In this document: piece by piece, positions 33,786-44,719 of the stretch
Position numbering within the stretch: position 1 is the stretch's first letter
How the letters are laid out: each line of letters begins with the position of its first letter
Assembly (NCBI RefSeq): GCF_029168945.1
Contig: NC_083603.1
Location: 43,214,396 to 43,278,395 of the forward strand
Source: Cannabis sativa
Lineage: Eukaryota; Streptophyta; Magnoliopsida; Rosales; Cannabaceae
DNA: 64,000 bases
Direction of reading: 5' to 3'
The notes under the pieces: generated by a model
The model's input: only the letters and a program-made list of their open reading frames with translations
What the model was told of the DNA's origin: nothing
Database searches by the model: none
Translations under genes and position numbers: made by a program

Positions 33786-35820
33786 TTAAGCTGGGTTTGA
33801 TATGTCCTCTATTACCCCCTTTCCATCCATGGCATCGAAGAAGAAGAAGTTCTTCATGGGATCTCCTTTGCCTGATATAGCCTTAATAACTTCCTGTGGA
33901 GTTTTTAAGTTTTAAAACTTGCACTTAGTTAAAATTAAGTGACTATGCCCTATGTATGTAGTTCAGCACTAGTGACTATGTCAATATATTTATAGATGAA
34001 AATAAAATAGACGAAAGATCCCACACCTGCCCAAGAATGCCGCCTACAATGGCGCTGACTGGAGGAAATTCTCTTCCATTAGCTACTAATCTTTCTAGTA
34101 GTGAATCAGGGATATGAGATTCATTCAAAGACTGCATGTTATACCGAAAATCAAGGGTAAGAAGAAGATTAAAGAGATAATAACATAAGAAAAGAAAACA
34201 TAAAAAAAGTTTATTAAGAGTGTCACACCTGTGACTCACACAGCTCCTTTTTCAACTTCTTCACACCAGGAAGATCACCAATTGAGATTTCTCCACACTT
34301 TCGTCCCTCGGCCTCTTCAAATCTTTCTAATACTGAAAAGTGTCGAGAGAGTCTAATGTGACAGGCAATATTAATGCAACCCACAGAAAACTAAGAAAAC
34401 CACAAAAGCACACCTCTCATGGCAAAGAAAACCTTTGACGCTCTCCGTGGAAGTGTTTTCCAAGGTACTGAAATTGCTTCCTGCAATTAAAGGATGCAAA
34501 CACAAAATGGCATATAGTCAATCAGAACTCAGAAATAAATGTCTGAATATAACAAACCAAAAAAGTTAGAGCTGCTTGGTAAGGATGGGTGAAAAAGGAA
34601 GGTAATCATGGCATGAGAAGCAGAGTGAAACAAACAATTTTAAAAGAAAAACCATTAGAAACCAAGTAATACCTTAAAACTAGGATACTTCAGTTCACAG
34701 TCAACAGTTTCCTCGAGTTTTTTCTGTAAAACAAAATCAATCAAGAAAATCAAAGAGCTATCTAAAGTACCTTCATAATGATCAGATCTGATGCATGTTA
34801 AGTTATTGATACGATATATCAGATACTAAATAATTACAAAGTGACAATCACCTTTGAATATCTATGAAGTTGGAGATCAACAAAAATTTCTCCACAGGAA
34901 TCCTTACAATCAACAGTATAGAATGCTACGCGTTTTGATAGTTTTCGGCACTTGTCATTGATCAATTTCTGCCAAAGGGCAAAACCAAAATATAGGCAGA
35001 AAAGTATCATAACCTTTAGACAAGAGAATTACCAAAACACTGTAAAAAAAAATTGAAGGATAGGATATTACTTTCGTTGAAAGCGAGCTACAGCAGACGA
35101 CCACAACATCGAACTTACTATAGAAATCCACATCGAAGCTCGACAAGTCACCTGTAAGATCAAAATTCAAAATCTACTTCACTTAGTTTTCATTCACTTG
35201 AACAAGAAAATGTACTTACAAACAAACAAACAAAATTAGTTACTCAATAACAATGTTCAACTAAAAAGCTTGGCCACTATAGGTATGAACCTTTTTCAGC
35301 AGAAACCCGGACCATTGGATTAAAATCTTTCAAAGAATCACAACAAAGCTCGGCTAAAGTTTTTCCACTAGACACATCATCAGGAGTAATCAAAAAGTTG
35401 GCATGAAGAGCCTCTTCAGTTACAACCCGATCATCCACCAAGGTCAAGCTACCAACACCCGCCAGTACAATATTCTTGCAAAACTATTTACATATAATTT
35501 AATTAAAATTAACCCCAAAATAAGTTCAAATGTAAGAAACCATTATACAATAAAATTAAATTAATCGAAATTTAGCTTAAAATGAAATCAATATGTTTTT
35601 TTTACCTCAGCAACAACTCCTTTAATCCCAGAAACCAAAATATGAGCTTTACTCAATCTAACAAAAAAAAAATCGAAAACCCATTTCAAATATCAGATAA
35701 TTCAAAAGCCCAAGTGTGAAATGTAGGGTTTACGCACCTTCTCTGAGCATCAGCGCCCCAAACCCTAATTTGGCGATCATACAGGGCAGTCTCTTGCTCC
35801 GTCAACTCCTCGCCGTCCAT
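33786..35820 (-). CDS. SAE1: SUMO-activating enzyme subunit 1 (SAE1/AOS1)
   Basis: Ten minus-strand exons: 35820-35738, 35657-35606, 35483-35291, 35151-35072, 34968-34852, 34723-34673, 34480-34414, 34332-34229, 34131-34027 and 33893-33786. Together 960 nt, 319 aa, close to the usual plant SAE1 length of about 320. All introns are GT...AG and all phases close. It opens MDGEELTEQETALYDRQIRV, the conserved N-terminus of plant SAE1. It continues with the ThiF-type adenylation fold (KAHILVSGIKGVVAE, then VLAGVGSLTLVDD), TVDCKDSCGEIFVDLQ, and the C-terminal block SHIPDSLLERL, AIVGGILGQEVIKAISGKGD. SAE1 pairs with SAE2, which carries the catalytic cysteine, to adenylate SUMO and start sumoylation, mainly in the nucleus. 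No defect was seen. The start is the first ATG of the conserved N-terminus. Confidence 0.97.
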
Positions 35821-38028
35821 TTCCAACGTCAACCTACTTCCAATAAGTCGCAATTTTTAGCTTCTTCTCAGTGAAAAAAAAATAATAAAAATAATATAGA
35901 AATCAACTGTGATTATACGCGTAAGAAAAACCTACAAAAACTGTGAAATTAAAGCTCGAAGGAAGAATAGGAGAAGAGGAAACCCTAACAGAAATTGGGG
36001 CAAAACGCAAGAAGTTTTTACTCTCTTCACTGGGCCAGAAGAAGAAGCAGCTGAAGAAAAAGTGGTAATGAATTGTAAATTCACAAAGTTGTGGGTTCAA
36101 CGAATAAATATTGGACCTTTTCATAATTTAAATAAAGTCCAGGGACTTAGAGAAATTATTTTAATTTTATATTTTATCCCTACTTTAATATTTTTAATTT
36201 TTTTACCCCACTGGTTGATTTTTAAATTTTTTTGTTAAATTAATTTTACCTTTTCCTTTTACCACTTTTTCACTAGAAAAAAATCTTTACATTAAACAGA
36301 AAAAAGAATGAATGTAGAAAATTTTTGTCTTCTTGTTCATTCATTTTTTTGTGTTTATTGTGGCTTGTTTAGTATATATCCTATATGGTACTTCGTTTTT
36401 TATTTATCTTAAGAATAATTTGATAGTGAGAGCGATATTTTATCTGCTTCGCATATATCAAAGATAAGTTTGGTTTTGTAAAATAATATTTTAAAATATG
36501 TTTCAATATATAGATGAAATTTTTCATTTTAATTTAATATTAAGTTGTGTATTAATTAAATTTCATATATTTACATTTTTATTGAACTCATTTGATAATA
36601 AACAATAAAAGTGTGTTTTTTAATGAGTTAGGGGTGAAAGGATATTACAGTTTTATTGTCTAATTTTTAAGAGCAAATTTTTGCATCTCATGATTTGACA
36701 CAGTATGTCCTTCGATTAAACGATAAGTTATCCTAGTTTGAGAAAGTGGGGCCGCCAATTATAAATTACTACATCTACATTATTATTTGGGGCAATTAGT
36801 TTCTCTATTACCATACAAGCACATTGTATTGACTTAGAAGTTGACTAAGAAAGATAAATAACTCCCATTGTGAGTAAAAGTTAAGAAATTCATCTTTATA
36901 AAAAAAAAATATTATTCATAATCATTGTGCTTAATCAAAGATATATTTAGGATCAAAACAAAAAAGAAGTAACTAATAAAAATTACAAGTTACTATTTAA
37001 TAACTTTACTTGCTTTGAAAACTTTGGATTCAAGAGTAACTCATTCCTTGAAATTATATGTTTTAGATCATCTTTCTCAATGTATAGTAATGCTTTAAGC
37101 CCTTCTCCTGCAATAACTTTTACAAGTCACCAAATCAAAAAAGAAAAATAAATGAATAATTACAACAAAAAATTACATGAAATGACAATTACTGTAGAAA
37201 TTAGAAACTAAAAATATAGACCTGAATTATCTCTGACTTTTTGATTCTCTTGCTTTGGATTCCTTAGCATTGTTGAGTAAACCTAATTGAAATTGAAGCA
37301 TGAAATTTTTATAAGAAAATCTTGGAACTTGATCTATGATTTTGGCAGTCTCAATTGTCCCTATTCACAATTTAAATAGATATATTCTTCACCTTGGGCT
37401 TATATAAATATATATGTATGCATTGAATTAATGAGTTTCTCCATGAATTGGAATAGCCAAACTTGGAATTTGAAGATTCAATTTAATTTCACTTATTATT
37501 AACATAACATTATTATTATTATTATTGACAAATTCTAAGAGTCATTTTATAATATCATCTAAAGATTGACGGTTCCTATTTTTTTTTTTTTTTGTTGGTA
37601 ATCGAGAAAAAGTATATAATACAGAGATGATTTATTGTTGATTTTTTTTTTCTTTTTTTGATAAAGAATTTATTGTTGAATTATTAAGTGTTTAAAAAAA
37701 ATTTGTTATAGTGGAATGGGTAAAGGGAATTAGGGAAGAACAACCTATCGCCGACATCTACTACGTTACAGAGTTGAATGGTTAAGAAATTGACAGGTGG
37801 CAAAAGATTAAAAGTCCCTTGTTATAAATAAATAAATAATTATTAATGAAGACCGACTTTTGGTTAGTTTCAGATTTTAATGTCTCTCACCCAAGCAACA
37901 AACTAACTTTACTTCATTATTACTGAAATACCCTTGGTAGACTGTATTATTCATGAATCATAACTATGAAGAAAATAAGTTAATAAAAAAAAATGGAAGA
38001 AAATGAAAAATTTGACAATGCATGCTTA
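35821..38028. other. upstream region of SAE1 and AT-rich intergenic DNA
   Basis: 35821-36100 should hold the SAE1 5' UTR and promoter; overlapping frames on both strands there are not supported. From 36250 to 38028 no gene or clear repeat was recognised. Confidence 0.5.
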
Positions 38029-38884
38029 GGCTATGTTTGGTGGGAGGGAGGGAGGGAGAGTAGGATGGATGGAGAGGTTAAAGAGGATGGAGAGTAAGAG
38101 GGATAGAGAGGATTGTTAATCTTCCTTGTATTGTTTGGTATTAAGTGAGAGTGTGAGGTGGGAATGATGGAGAAAAAAATTGATTATTAAAATTACAAAA
38201 TTGTCATTTTAAAAATATAATTTTATTATTTTTTTAAGGATAGTTGTTGTATTTTGGAAAATGTATTTTTGTCTTTTCCTACAATCCTTTCAAATTTGGA
38301 GGGATTAAATTTTGAAGGTTTAAAGGGAGAATGCCTCCCTCCATCTTAGGGTCGGCAAAATGGATCAGACATGATGACACGACTCGAAACTCGCACGAGA
38401 GTTAGCGGGTTTGGGTTTGCTTTAAATGGGTTCGGGTCGTGTTCGGGTTGACTCGTCTAACCCGTTTAATAAACGGGTCGTGTTCGGGTTGACACGTCTA
38501 ACACGAAATTGACCCATTAATGACCTATTTAAAGTTATTTTAGTACTTTAACGTGTTATAAATGGGTTACAAACGTGTTGAATACTTCATAAACGTCTTA
38601 TTGATTGACATGTTTAAACAAATTATACTTATAAACGGGTTACACGGGTCGTGTCGTGTCAACCCGTTTATAAACGGGTCGTGTTCGGGTCGAGCATGTA
38701 CCTGTTATATATGGGTCTCGACACGACACGAACACGACCCGCGAACACTAATTGCCACCCCTACTCCATCTCTCCTCTCCCTCCTTCTCTCCCTCTTGTC
38801 AAACAAGTGATTTAGTCTATCCTTCCATCACTCTCCCTCCACCCCTCTCCATCCACCCATTTCTCCCTCCTACCAAACATAGTG
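38029..38884. mobile_element. Tourist-like MITE (PIF/Harbinger) holding a hAT MITE
   Basis: The ends GGCTATGTTTGGTGGGAGG (left) and, on the opposite strand, CACTATGTTTGGTAGGAGG (right) are inverted, and TTA is duplicated at 38026-38028 and 38885-38887, the TSD of Tourist-like MITEs. Subterminal purine-rich GGAGAG units face pyrimidine-rich CTCTCC units. Without the nested insertion it is about 430 bp. Non-coding. Confidence 0.9.
38347..38763. mobile_element. nested hAT MITE, 417 bp
   Basis: The ends TAGGGTCGGCAA and TTGCCACCCCTA are inverted, with an exact 8-bp TSD CTCCATCT (38339-38346 and 38764-38771). The interior is full of AACGGGTCGTGTTCGGGTTG-type direct and inverted repeats. It sits inside the Tourist-like element, so it is the younger of the two. 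The frame 38562-38810 is chance. Confidence 0.93.
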
Positions 38885-39243
38885 TTAAAATAAATATATG
38901 TTCTAATTATATATATTTTTTATAAAAAATTATTAAATAAAATATGTTATTTTATTTTTTTATCATTAATTTTACTTTTTAAATAACAAAATTAAAACTC
39001 ATCTCTTTCCCTCTCATTCTCTTCACTCTCTTTTTATCTCTTCAAACTCGTACACACACTTTTGTCGGATTCTTCATTTGTCGGAGCACCATTAATAACC
39101 AAGTGTATAGAGCAACCCAAACTCCCTACCAACATAATTCTTGAAAAAATAATGGGTATATAATTTATTTAATAATTATTGTTAGATTGAGTTATTTTTA
39201 GTTGTATTATGTAATATATTTAATAATTAACAAATGGTCCAAC
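38885..39243. other. AT-rich spacer
   Basis: Nothing recognisable between the Tourist-like MITE and the LINE remnant. Confidence 0.5.
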
Positions 39244-40630
39244 CCAGACATTCCTATTTTCCTTTGCAACTTTAAGGAAAATCTGACCACTGCTAATTTT
39301 GAATTATTCGTGATGATCTCTTGGCATTTGTTATATAGTAGGTGTTGCCCCTGATTTTCTCCAATATACGTGGACCAACCGGACAGGGACACGTGGATCA
39401 AAACACCTTAATACTTGAATTATTTGCTAAGTCTTTATGAAATAAGGCAGCATCCGGGACAGGCCTCCCGGAGAAAGCATACGGAGCCCCCTATGCTCCC
39501 AGAAGCCTAAGTAACATTGAAGCATCTCCGTGAGGTGTCAGGCTTCCCCTGAGCAGTCATTTCGCATTTAATGCCGCATGGGAGGGAACGTGTTGGGACT
39601 GCTACACGCAATAAAGTCTGACGGCACAACCTCTAATCTACACCTGCAAAGTAATGATCATTTAAGTCTATTGACGGCTACACTGTGAAGAGTCACGTCA
39701 GTCAAAAGACAATAAGGACATTCCACATAAAAGCCCTATAACACCTAGGGATTTGACCATGCATTACTCATGGTATATTCATTGGGAATACCCATCTTTA
39801 TGGATATTTACAGAGACACATGTACAATAATCCTGGGGATCACCCCACCAAAAACACTATAAATACCCCCTCACAACTCATTAAAGGGGGTCGAGAATTT
39901 TGGGTTGCATAAGTGGAAGAAGAGTAAATACTCACCAAAAATATTCTCTGTATTTAATACATTCATAAATACACAGACTCGTGGACTAAGGCTCATTAAC
40001 GCCCCAACCACGTAAAAATCCTTCTCTTAATTTCTTACAGTTCTCTAATCTTATATTATTTTATCGGTTGCCGAAAACCTCGGTCAACAGTAGGAATATT
40101 ATGCTCTATAACAACTTCTCCCCTAAGAGTGGGATATTATTGAAATAGCAACAAATATTTTGGAAGAGTTCCAAGCATCAAACGGCCAGCAAATGACCGA
40201 GGAGGATAACATAAAACCTGATGTTTGTCGATGGAAACCACCCAAAGATGGCAACCTAGTGATCAACGTTGATGCTGCCGTGGATGAACAAGGAAAATGT
40301 AGCAGTTCAGTTGGAATTATAAGGGACCACACGGGTAAAGTGGTTCACTCCTTCACCTCTTTCATGTCTCATTCGGTGTCCCTGATGATAGCAGAGCTCA
40401 GAGCAATCAAGGATGGCTTTCTTTGGGCTAGAAGATTGAACATGAACCATTTCACTCTCTGCTTGGATTACCTTAACGATGTCAACAAAGTTAACTTGAT
40501 CTCGTCTTTTGGAGGTGATTTAGAATTTCTGATTAATGATATTCGTAAAGCGATGATCACAACTAAGTGTAGGGGAGTCTTCTTTGTTCCTAGAACTTGT
40601 ATTAGAGTAGCTCATTGCTTAGCAAAGTAA
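39244..40630 (+). pseudogene. LINE ORF2 C-terminal remnant with RNase H domain
   Basis: Reading 39244-39342 (ANFELFVMISWHLLYSR) and jumping the solo LTR at 39343-40089 with one TSD copy removed, the frame continues NIMLYNNFSPKSGILLK to a TAG near 40145. It is then followed by the RNase H-like domain at 40160-40630. This domain shows NVDAAVDEQG (first Asp), LMIAELRAIKDGFLWARR (Glu), LCLDYLNDV where the third Asp motif is expected, and RVAHCLAK near the end with the conserved His. Plant L1-type LINEs, and the many RNase H-like proteins derived from them, end this way. It is a 5'-truncated copy; no poly-A tail or TSD was identified. Confidence 0.8.
39343..40089 (+). mobile_element. solo LTR, 747 bp, inserted in the LINE
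   Basis: Starts TGTTGCCCCTGATTTTC and ends CCTCGGTCAACA (TGTTG...CAACA), with an exact 5-bp TSD GTAGG at 39338-39342 and 40090-40094. It carries a TATA box (CACTATAAATACCCC, about 39867). Removing LTR plus one GTAGG restores a continuous LINE frame. Probably Gypsy by its GC-richer composition; no internal region is left. Confidence 0.95.
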
Positions 40631-41341
40631 GCCTTAGTAGTTAAGGCTTTTTATTTTTGGGATGGAGGTTACCCTCCAGTTGCCGTTTCAGCAATTTTTG
40701 CTGATTTGGCCTTCCTGTAGTTTAAGTTTAACGGTTCTTTCCCCTAAAAAAAAGTTTGAAATGAATAGACCTGCATATATCAATCTTTTGTTTTAATTGT
40801 GTTATTCCTGAGACTTGAGCTGCTAGAATTTTGTATTTTTTGGTTTTTCTCGTATTTTAGCGATATTTTGCAATACTTTTCATGATATTTAGTGACATTA
40901 GAGCATACTAAATGTTAAGGATGATATTTAACGATATTTAGCGACATGTTTTACAATATATAACGACATTAGAGCATACTGAATGTGTGGGATAACCTGT
41001 TAGTATTTTTTGGCGACAAGTTGCGACTATATTTATGACGTATTCAATTTTTGTTTTCTAACTACGACGGTCATGATGTCTATCGACATCATTCGCGATA
41101 TTTGTCAATATTGTTCAAGTTATATATTGGTGATGATACTTATCGACATGTTGCGATATGTAGCGACAACCTTATCGATATTTTATGATGTCACTTGTGA
41201 TATTTCTCAACATATTTTTGTTAAATAAGGTTTTTCCTTTTTTTTTACAGATTTAATTGTATTTCTGGTTGTACTTTATGATGGGTCTTGGGCAGTTGAA
41301 ACCTAAGGTTTCAACTGGATATTTAATAATGCAAAAGAAAG
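40631..41341. repeat. upstream of MULE, with CGACAT / CGATATTT repeats
   Basis: From about 40850 to 41220 short units such as GATATTTAGCGACAT, AACGACATTAGAGCATACT (twice, near 40892 and 40965) and TCGACAT recur irregularly. It may be the 5' part of the MULE. No ORF of note. Confidence 0.45.
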
Positions 41342-43205
41342 ATGTTAATGTTTGAGGTTAACACTACTTTACAGAAGATGCAAAAAAAAAAAATTTATGA
41401 AGAGTTGGATATAGATCATCTTGTGTATAAATTGAAAGTGGAGGTGTGTTACATGTACATGAAAATATATATGATACCGCCAAAGGTTTTAGTGAAAGAT
41501 AATCAAGTAAGATTGTTCTTAAGAATGAATGCAAAATGAGTGTGGAGAACTTTCTACCACTGTTTGCGACTAAGGTTAAGAGGCATGCAATTTTTCGGGT
41601 CTAAGTGTTGTTGGGAGTTTTGTCTCATAAACAGATCCAGTGGTAGGTTTGAATGAGCAGGCCCCTACTAATATAGATGAGGACAGGGTTGACAATGCAT
41701 GTAACCAGTTTGATGGGTTTGATACTCCCTTTAATAACAATGATCTGTGGTAGATTTGAACGAGAATGTTGATGTGGAGTTGGAAGTTGATGAAGTTGTA
41801 GAGGTACCTACTTTGAGGTTAGAACTACCTCCACTACTGCCAAGGAACCAGAGGATAGAGCAAGAAAAAAAAACTACGTGTAGTGAAAATCACCAAACAC
41901 CAGGCACTAGTAGCAGTCGGTCAGGTCCTACTCGTAGTACTGTACCATCCAATTTTGAAGTTTGTACAAACTTCAAACCTATTATGTGGACAAGAGAAGA
42001 CATAAAGGAAAATAATATTTATACAACTTCTCTTAATGGTACACTTTCAGGAGAAATATACGTTGGCAAGTTGTACACAAAATAAAAGTGAATTGAAAAA
42101 TGTAATGGGAAGGTTTGCATTGAAAATGAATTTTGAGTTCATGGTGAGGAAGTCTGACACCGATGTATTGTACGCAACTTGCAAGGATTCAAATTGCAAA
42201 TGGAGAGTGAGGGGGAGGAAGAAGGCATGTTTTGACATGTTTGAGGTCACTGTGTTCCACAACGAACACACATGTAACCTGTATTCTAGACATGCTGATA
42301 ATCGTCAAGCAGCACCATAGGTTGCTGGCCACCTTATTAAGAACAAGTTCAAATTAGGTGGAACTAAGTATAAGATAAAAGACATACAGAGATATAAGTT
42401 TAAGGATTATGGCATCAAGATGAGTTATGAGAAGGCTTGGAGGTGCAGGGAGAAGGAACTTATGTATGTGAGGGGTAGGCCAGCAAAAGCTTATCGTCAG
42501 TTACGTAGTTACTTATACATATTGGAACAGAAGAATTTGAGTATTATTACAGACATGGTCATAGAGGACAATAGGTTCAAGTATTGTTTCTGGTCACTAG
42601 ACGCTTATAGGAGGGGATTTAAGTTTTGTCGTTCTGTGATTAGTATCGACAACACGTTTTTGAAAACAAGGTATGGGGGCACAATGTTAGTTGTTATAGC
42701 GTACGATGCAAACAACTAATTATCTCTAATTGCCTTTGTAATTGTTGATAGTGAGAATCATGACTCTTGAAAGTATTTCTTGTAGAAGTTAAGGGAAACG
42801 ATTGGGGAGGTTCAAAACTTAGTGTTTATATCGGATAAGCATCAAAGCATTGAACATGCTATCGAGGTTGTTTTCCCCAAAGCATGTCATTGTGCATGCT
42901 ATAAACATATTTCTATGAATGTCACCCACAAGTTCAAGACTGATGTATGTAACACGCAAATATCGTTGGCCGCTTACGCATGGTCGAAGAGAGAATATGA
43001 TAGGTGCTTCAACGAATGGATCCTACCAGCACTGCTTGTAACGTCCCCACTTCAAGCCTCCATTGGGTCCTTGCACCCACAGAATAATGGCTCTTATACA
43101 CGGGTACGCCACTCTGGCTGCTTCCTGGATTGATGACTGACCCTACAGACCAACACGAGTGTTTTCAGCGTGTTTTGTCCTCACTCACACGCATCCTGGG
43201 AAAAC

Positions 43206-43267
43206 TTCCCATGAGGTCACCCATCCTTGAAATTGCTCCAGGCCAAGCACACTTAACTGTGGAGTTC
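43206..43267 (-). other. 5S rRNA-like segment, Cassandra copy 2, first LTR
   Basis: Keeps GAACTCCACAGTTAAG and GGATGGGTGACCTC on the minus strand, with one change in each box region (GTGTGCTTG for GCGTGCTTG; CTCATGGGAA for CTCCTGGGAA). Confidence 0.88.
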
Positions 43268-43709
43268 TTTCGAGATGGGCTACCGAAAAACAAGATGCAC
43301 CTTGTTGACATAGGTAGTACCAATCAATCCATTTAAGCTCTATTCAACTGTGTAGTCCCATACCTACACAGTCTCAGAATCATCCCACTTGACCTTCCCA
43401 GGCGGTGTGGGATTGCACAGCTTACCCGGTGTTTCCCCTTACGGATCACGGGACTACTGACTGTCACAATCACCCCCCCTTACGGGGTTCGACGTCCTCG
43501 TCGACCACACTTCCGGCTGGGTCAAGGCTCTGATACCATTTGTAACGTCCCCACTTCAAGCCTCCATTGGGTCCTTGCACCCACGGAATAATGGCTCTTA
43601 TACACGGGTACGCCACTCTGGCTACTTCCTGGATTGATGACTGACCCTACAGACCAACACGAGTGTTTTCAGCGTGTTTTGTCCTCACTCACACGCATCC
43701 TGGGAAAAC

Positions 43710-43771
43710 TTCCCAGGAGGTCACCCATCCTTGAAATTGCTCCAGGCCAAGCACGCTTAACTGTGGAGTTC
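43710..43771 (-). other. 5S rRNA-like segment, Cassandra copy 2, second LTR
   Basis: Keeps AGTTAAGCGTGCTTG and GGATGGGTGACCTCCTGGGA intact on the minus strand, the best-preserved 5S-like box in the window. Confidence 0.9.
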
Positions 43772-44719
43772 TTTCGAGATGGGCTACCGAAAAACAAGAT
43801 GCACCTTGTTGACATAGGTAGTACCAATCAATCCATTTAAGCTCTATTCAACTGTGTAGTCCCATACCTACACAGTCTCAGAATCATCCCACTTGACCTT
43901 CCCAGGCGATGTGGGATTGCACAGCTTACCCGGTGTTTCCCCTTACGGATCACGGGACTACTGACTGTCACACTGCTTATATTGAGGGTATAGGATTGGA
44001 AAAGGGTTACTCGTCCTTATTGTCCAGGAGATAGGTACAACATAATGATTAACAATGTTGTTGAAAGCCTCAACAACGTGACAACTGAATTTTGGAAATA
44101 TCCAATAACTACTATCGTTGAGTTCATAAGGTTCACACTGTAAAGTTGGTTTGCTGAACGTCTTGAAAAGGCAAGTGCGCTACCCCTTCGATTACTAATT
44201 TTGAGGAAGATTTGGTAGCACAACACAAGGATGGTAGGTTCAGAAGTGTCCAACGTAATGGTGCACATTTGTTTAATGTTGGTAGAGGTCATGAGGGTAA
44301 GCGAGGTGGTGATGTAAACTTAGTTGAGAAAACATGCACATGCGGAATGTTCCAATTGTTAAAAATTCCTTATGCCCATGCATGTGTCGTGTCGATTAAT
44401 CAGAATGTTAGCGTGTACGCTCTTACCTCTCCTATTACATAAAATCGACGTGGAAGAATACTTGCGATGCAACAATTAATCTTGTCGGTGAGGAGAATGA
44501 TTGGGTACTTCGGAATACATCCAGAACATGAGAGTCAAGGTACCAGTGGAGAAGAAACTTGTAGGTCATCCAAAAAAGAGTAATGCAGGAAGAATACGGA
44601 CTAACCGATATCCATCTAACAGTAAAAAAGTTGTGGAACATTGTCGTTGTTCAAATTGTGGCAGCTCGGGCCACAACAAAGCTTTATGCAAGGCCAGGAT
44701 TTGAGCATTATTTTAATGT

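Larger units (their letters stand above)
43037..43972 (-). mobile_element. second complete Cassandra TRIM retrotransposon
   Basis: 432-bp LTRs at 43037-43468 and 43541-43972, a 72-bp internal segment, and a 5-bp TSD CTGCT (43032-43036, 43973-43977). Minus-strand primer-binding site ATGGTATCAGAGCC and G-rich polypurine tract as in the first copy. By hand the LTRs differ at about five positions, so this insertion is younger than that at 9715. The twin 68-codon frames at 43130 and 43634 are antisense to the 5S-like part and are not genes. Confidence 0.95.
41342..44703 (+). pseudogene. decayed MULE (MuDR-type) transposase, split by Cassandra
   Basis: Pieces in several frames follow the order of plant MuDR transposases. 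41342-41539 is a PB1-like N-terminal part (VLVKDNQVRLFLRMN). 41747-42085 is an acidic linker. A frameshift near 42065 leads into the DNA-binding MuDR domain (VMGRFALKMNFEFMVRKSDT, then CKDSNCKWRVRGRKK). 42420-42719 begins the DDE core (ISIDNTFLKTRYGGTMLVVI); 42822-43036 continues it (VFISDKHQSIEHAIEVVFP). The Cassandra copy 43037-43972 interrupts at WILPA. After it come stops and then a SWIM zinc finger (CTCGMFQLLKIPYAHAC, about 44335-44385) and a zinc knuckle (CSNCGSSGHNKALC, about 44652-44695). At least five disabling changes besides the insertion. Terminal inverted repeats were not found. Confidence 0.9.

Noticed and set aside
35903..36238. Frames on both strands next to the SAE1 start
   Set aside because: They fall in the SAE1 promoter and 5' UTR and resemble no protein.
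9883..43771. 5S rRNA genes
   Set aside because: Only the middle and 3' part of 5S is kept, each time inside a Cassandra LTR.
43130..43840. Two nearly identical 68-codon frames, suggestive of a duplicated small gene
   Set aside because: They are antisense to the 5S-like part of the two Cassandra LTRs.
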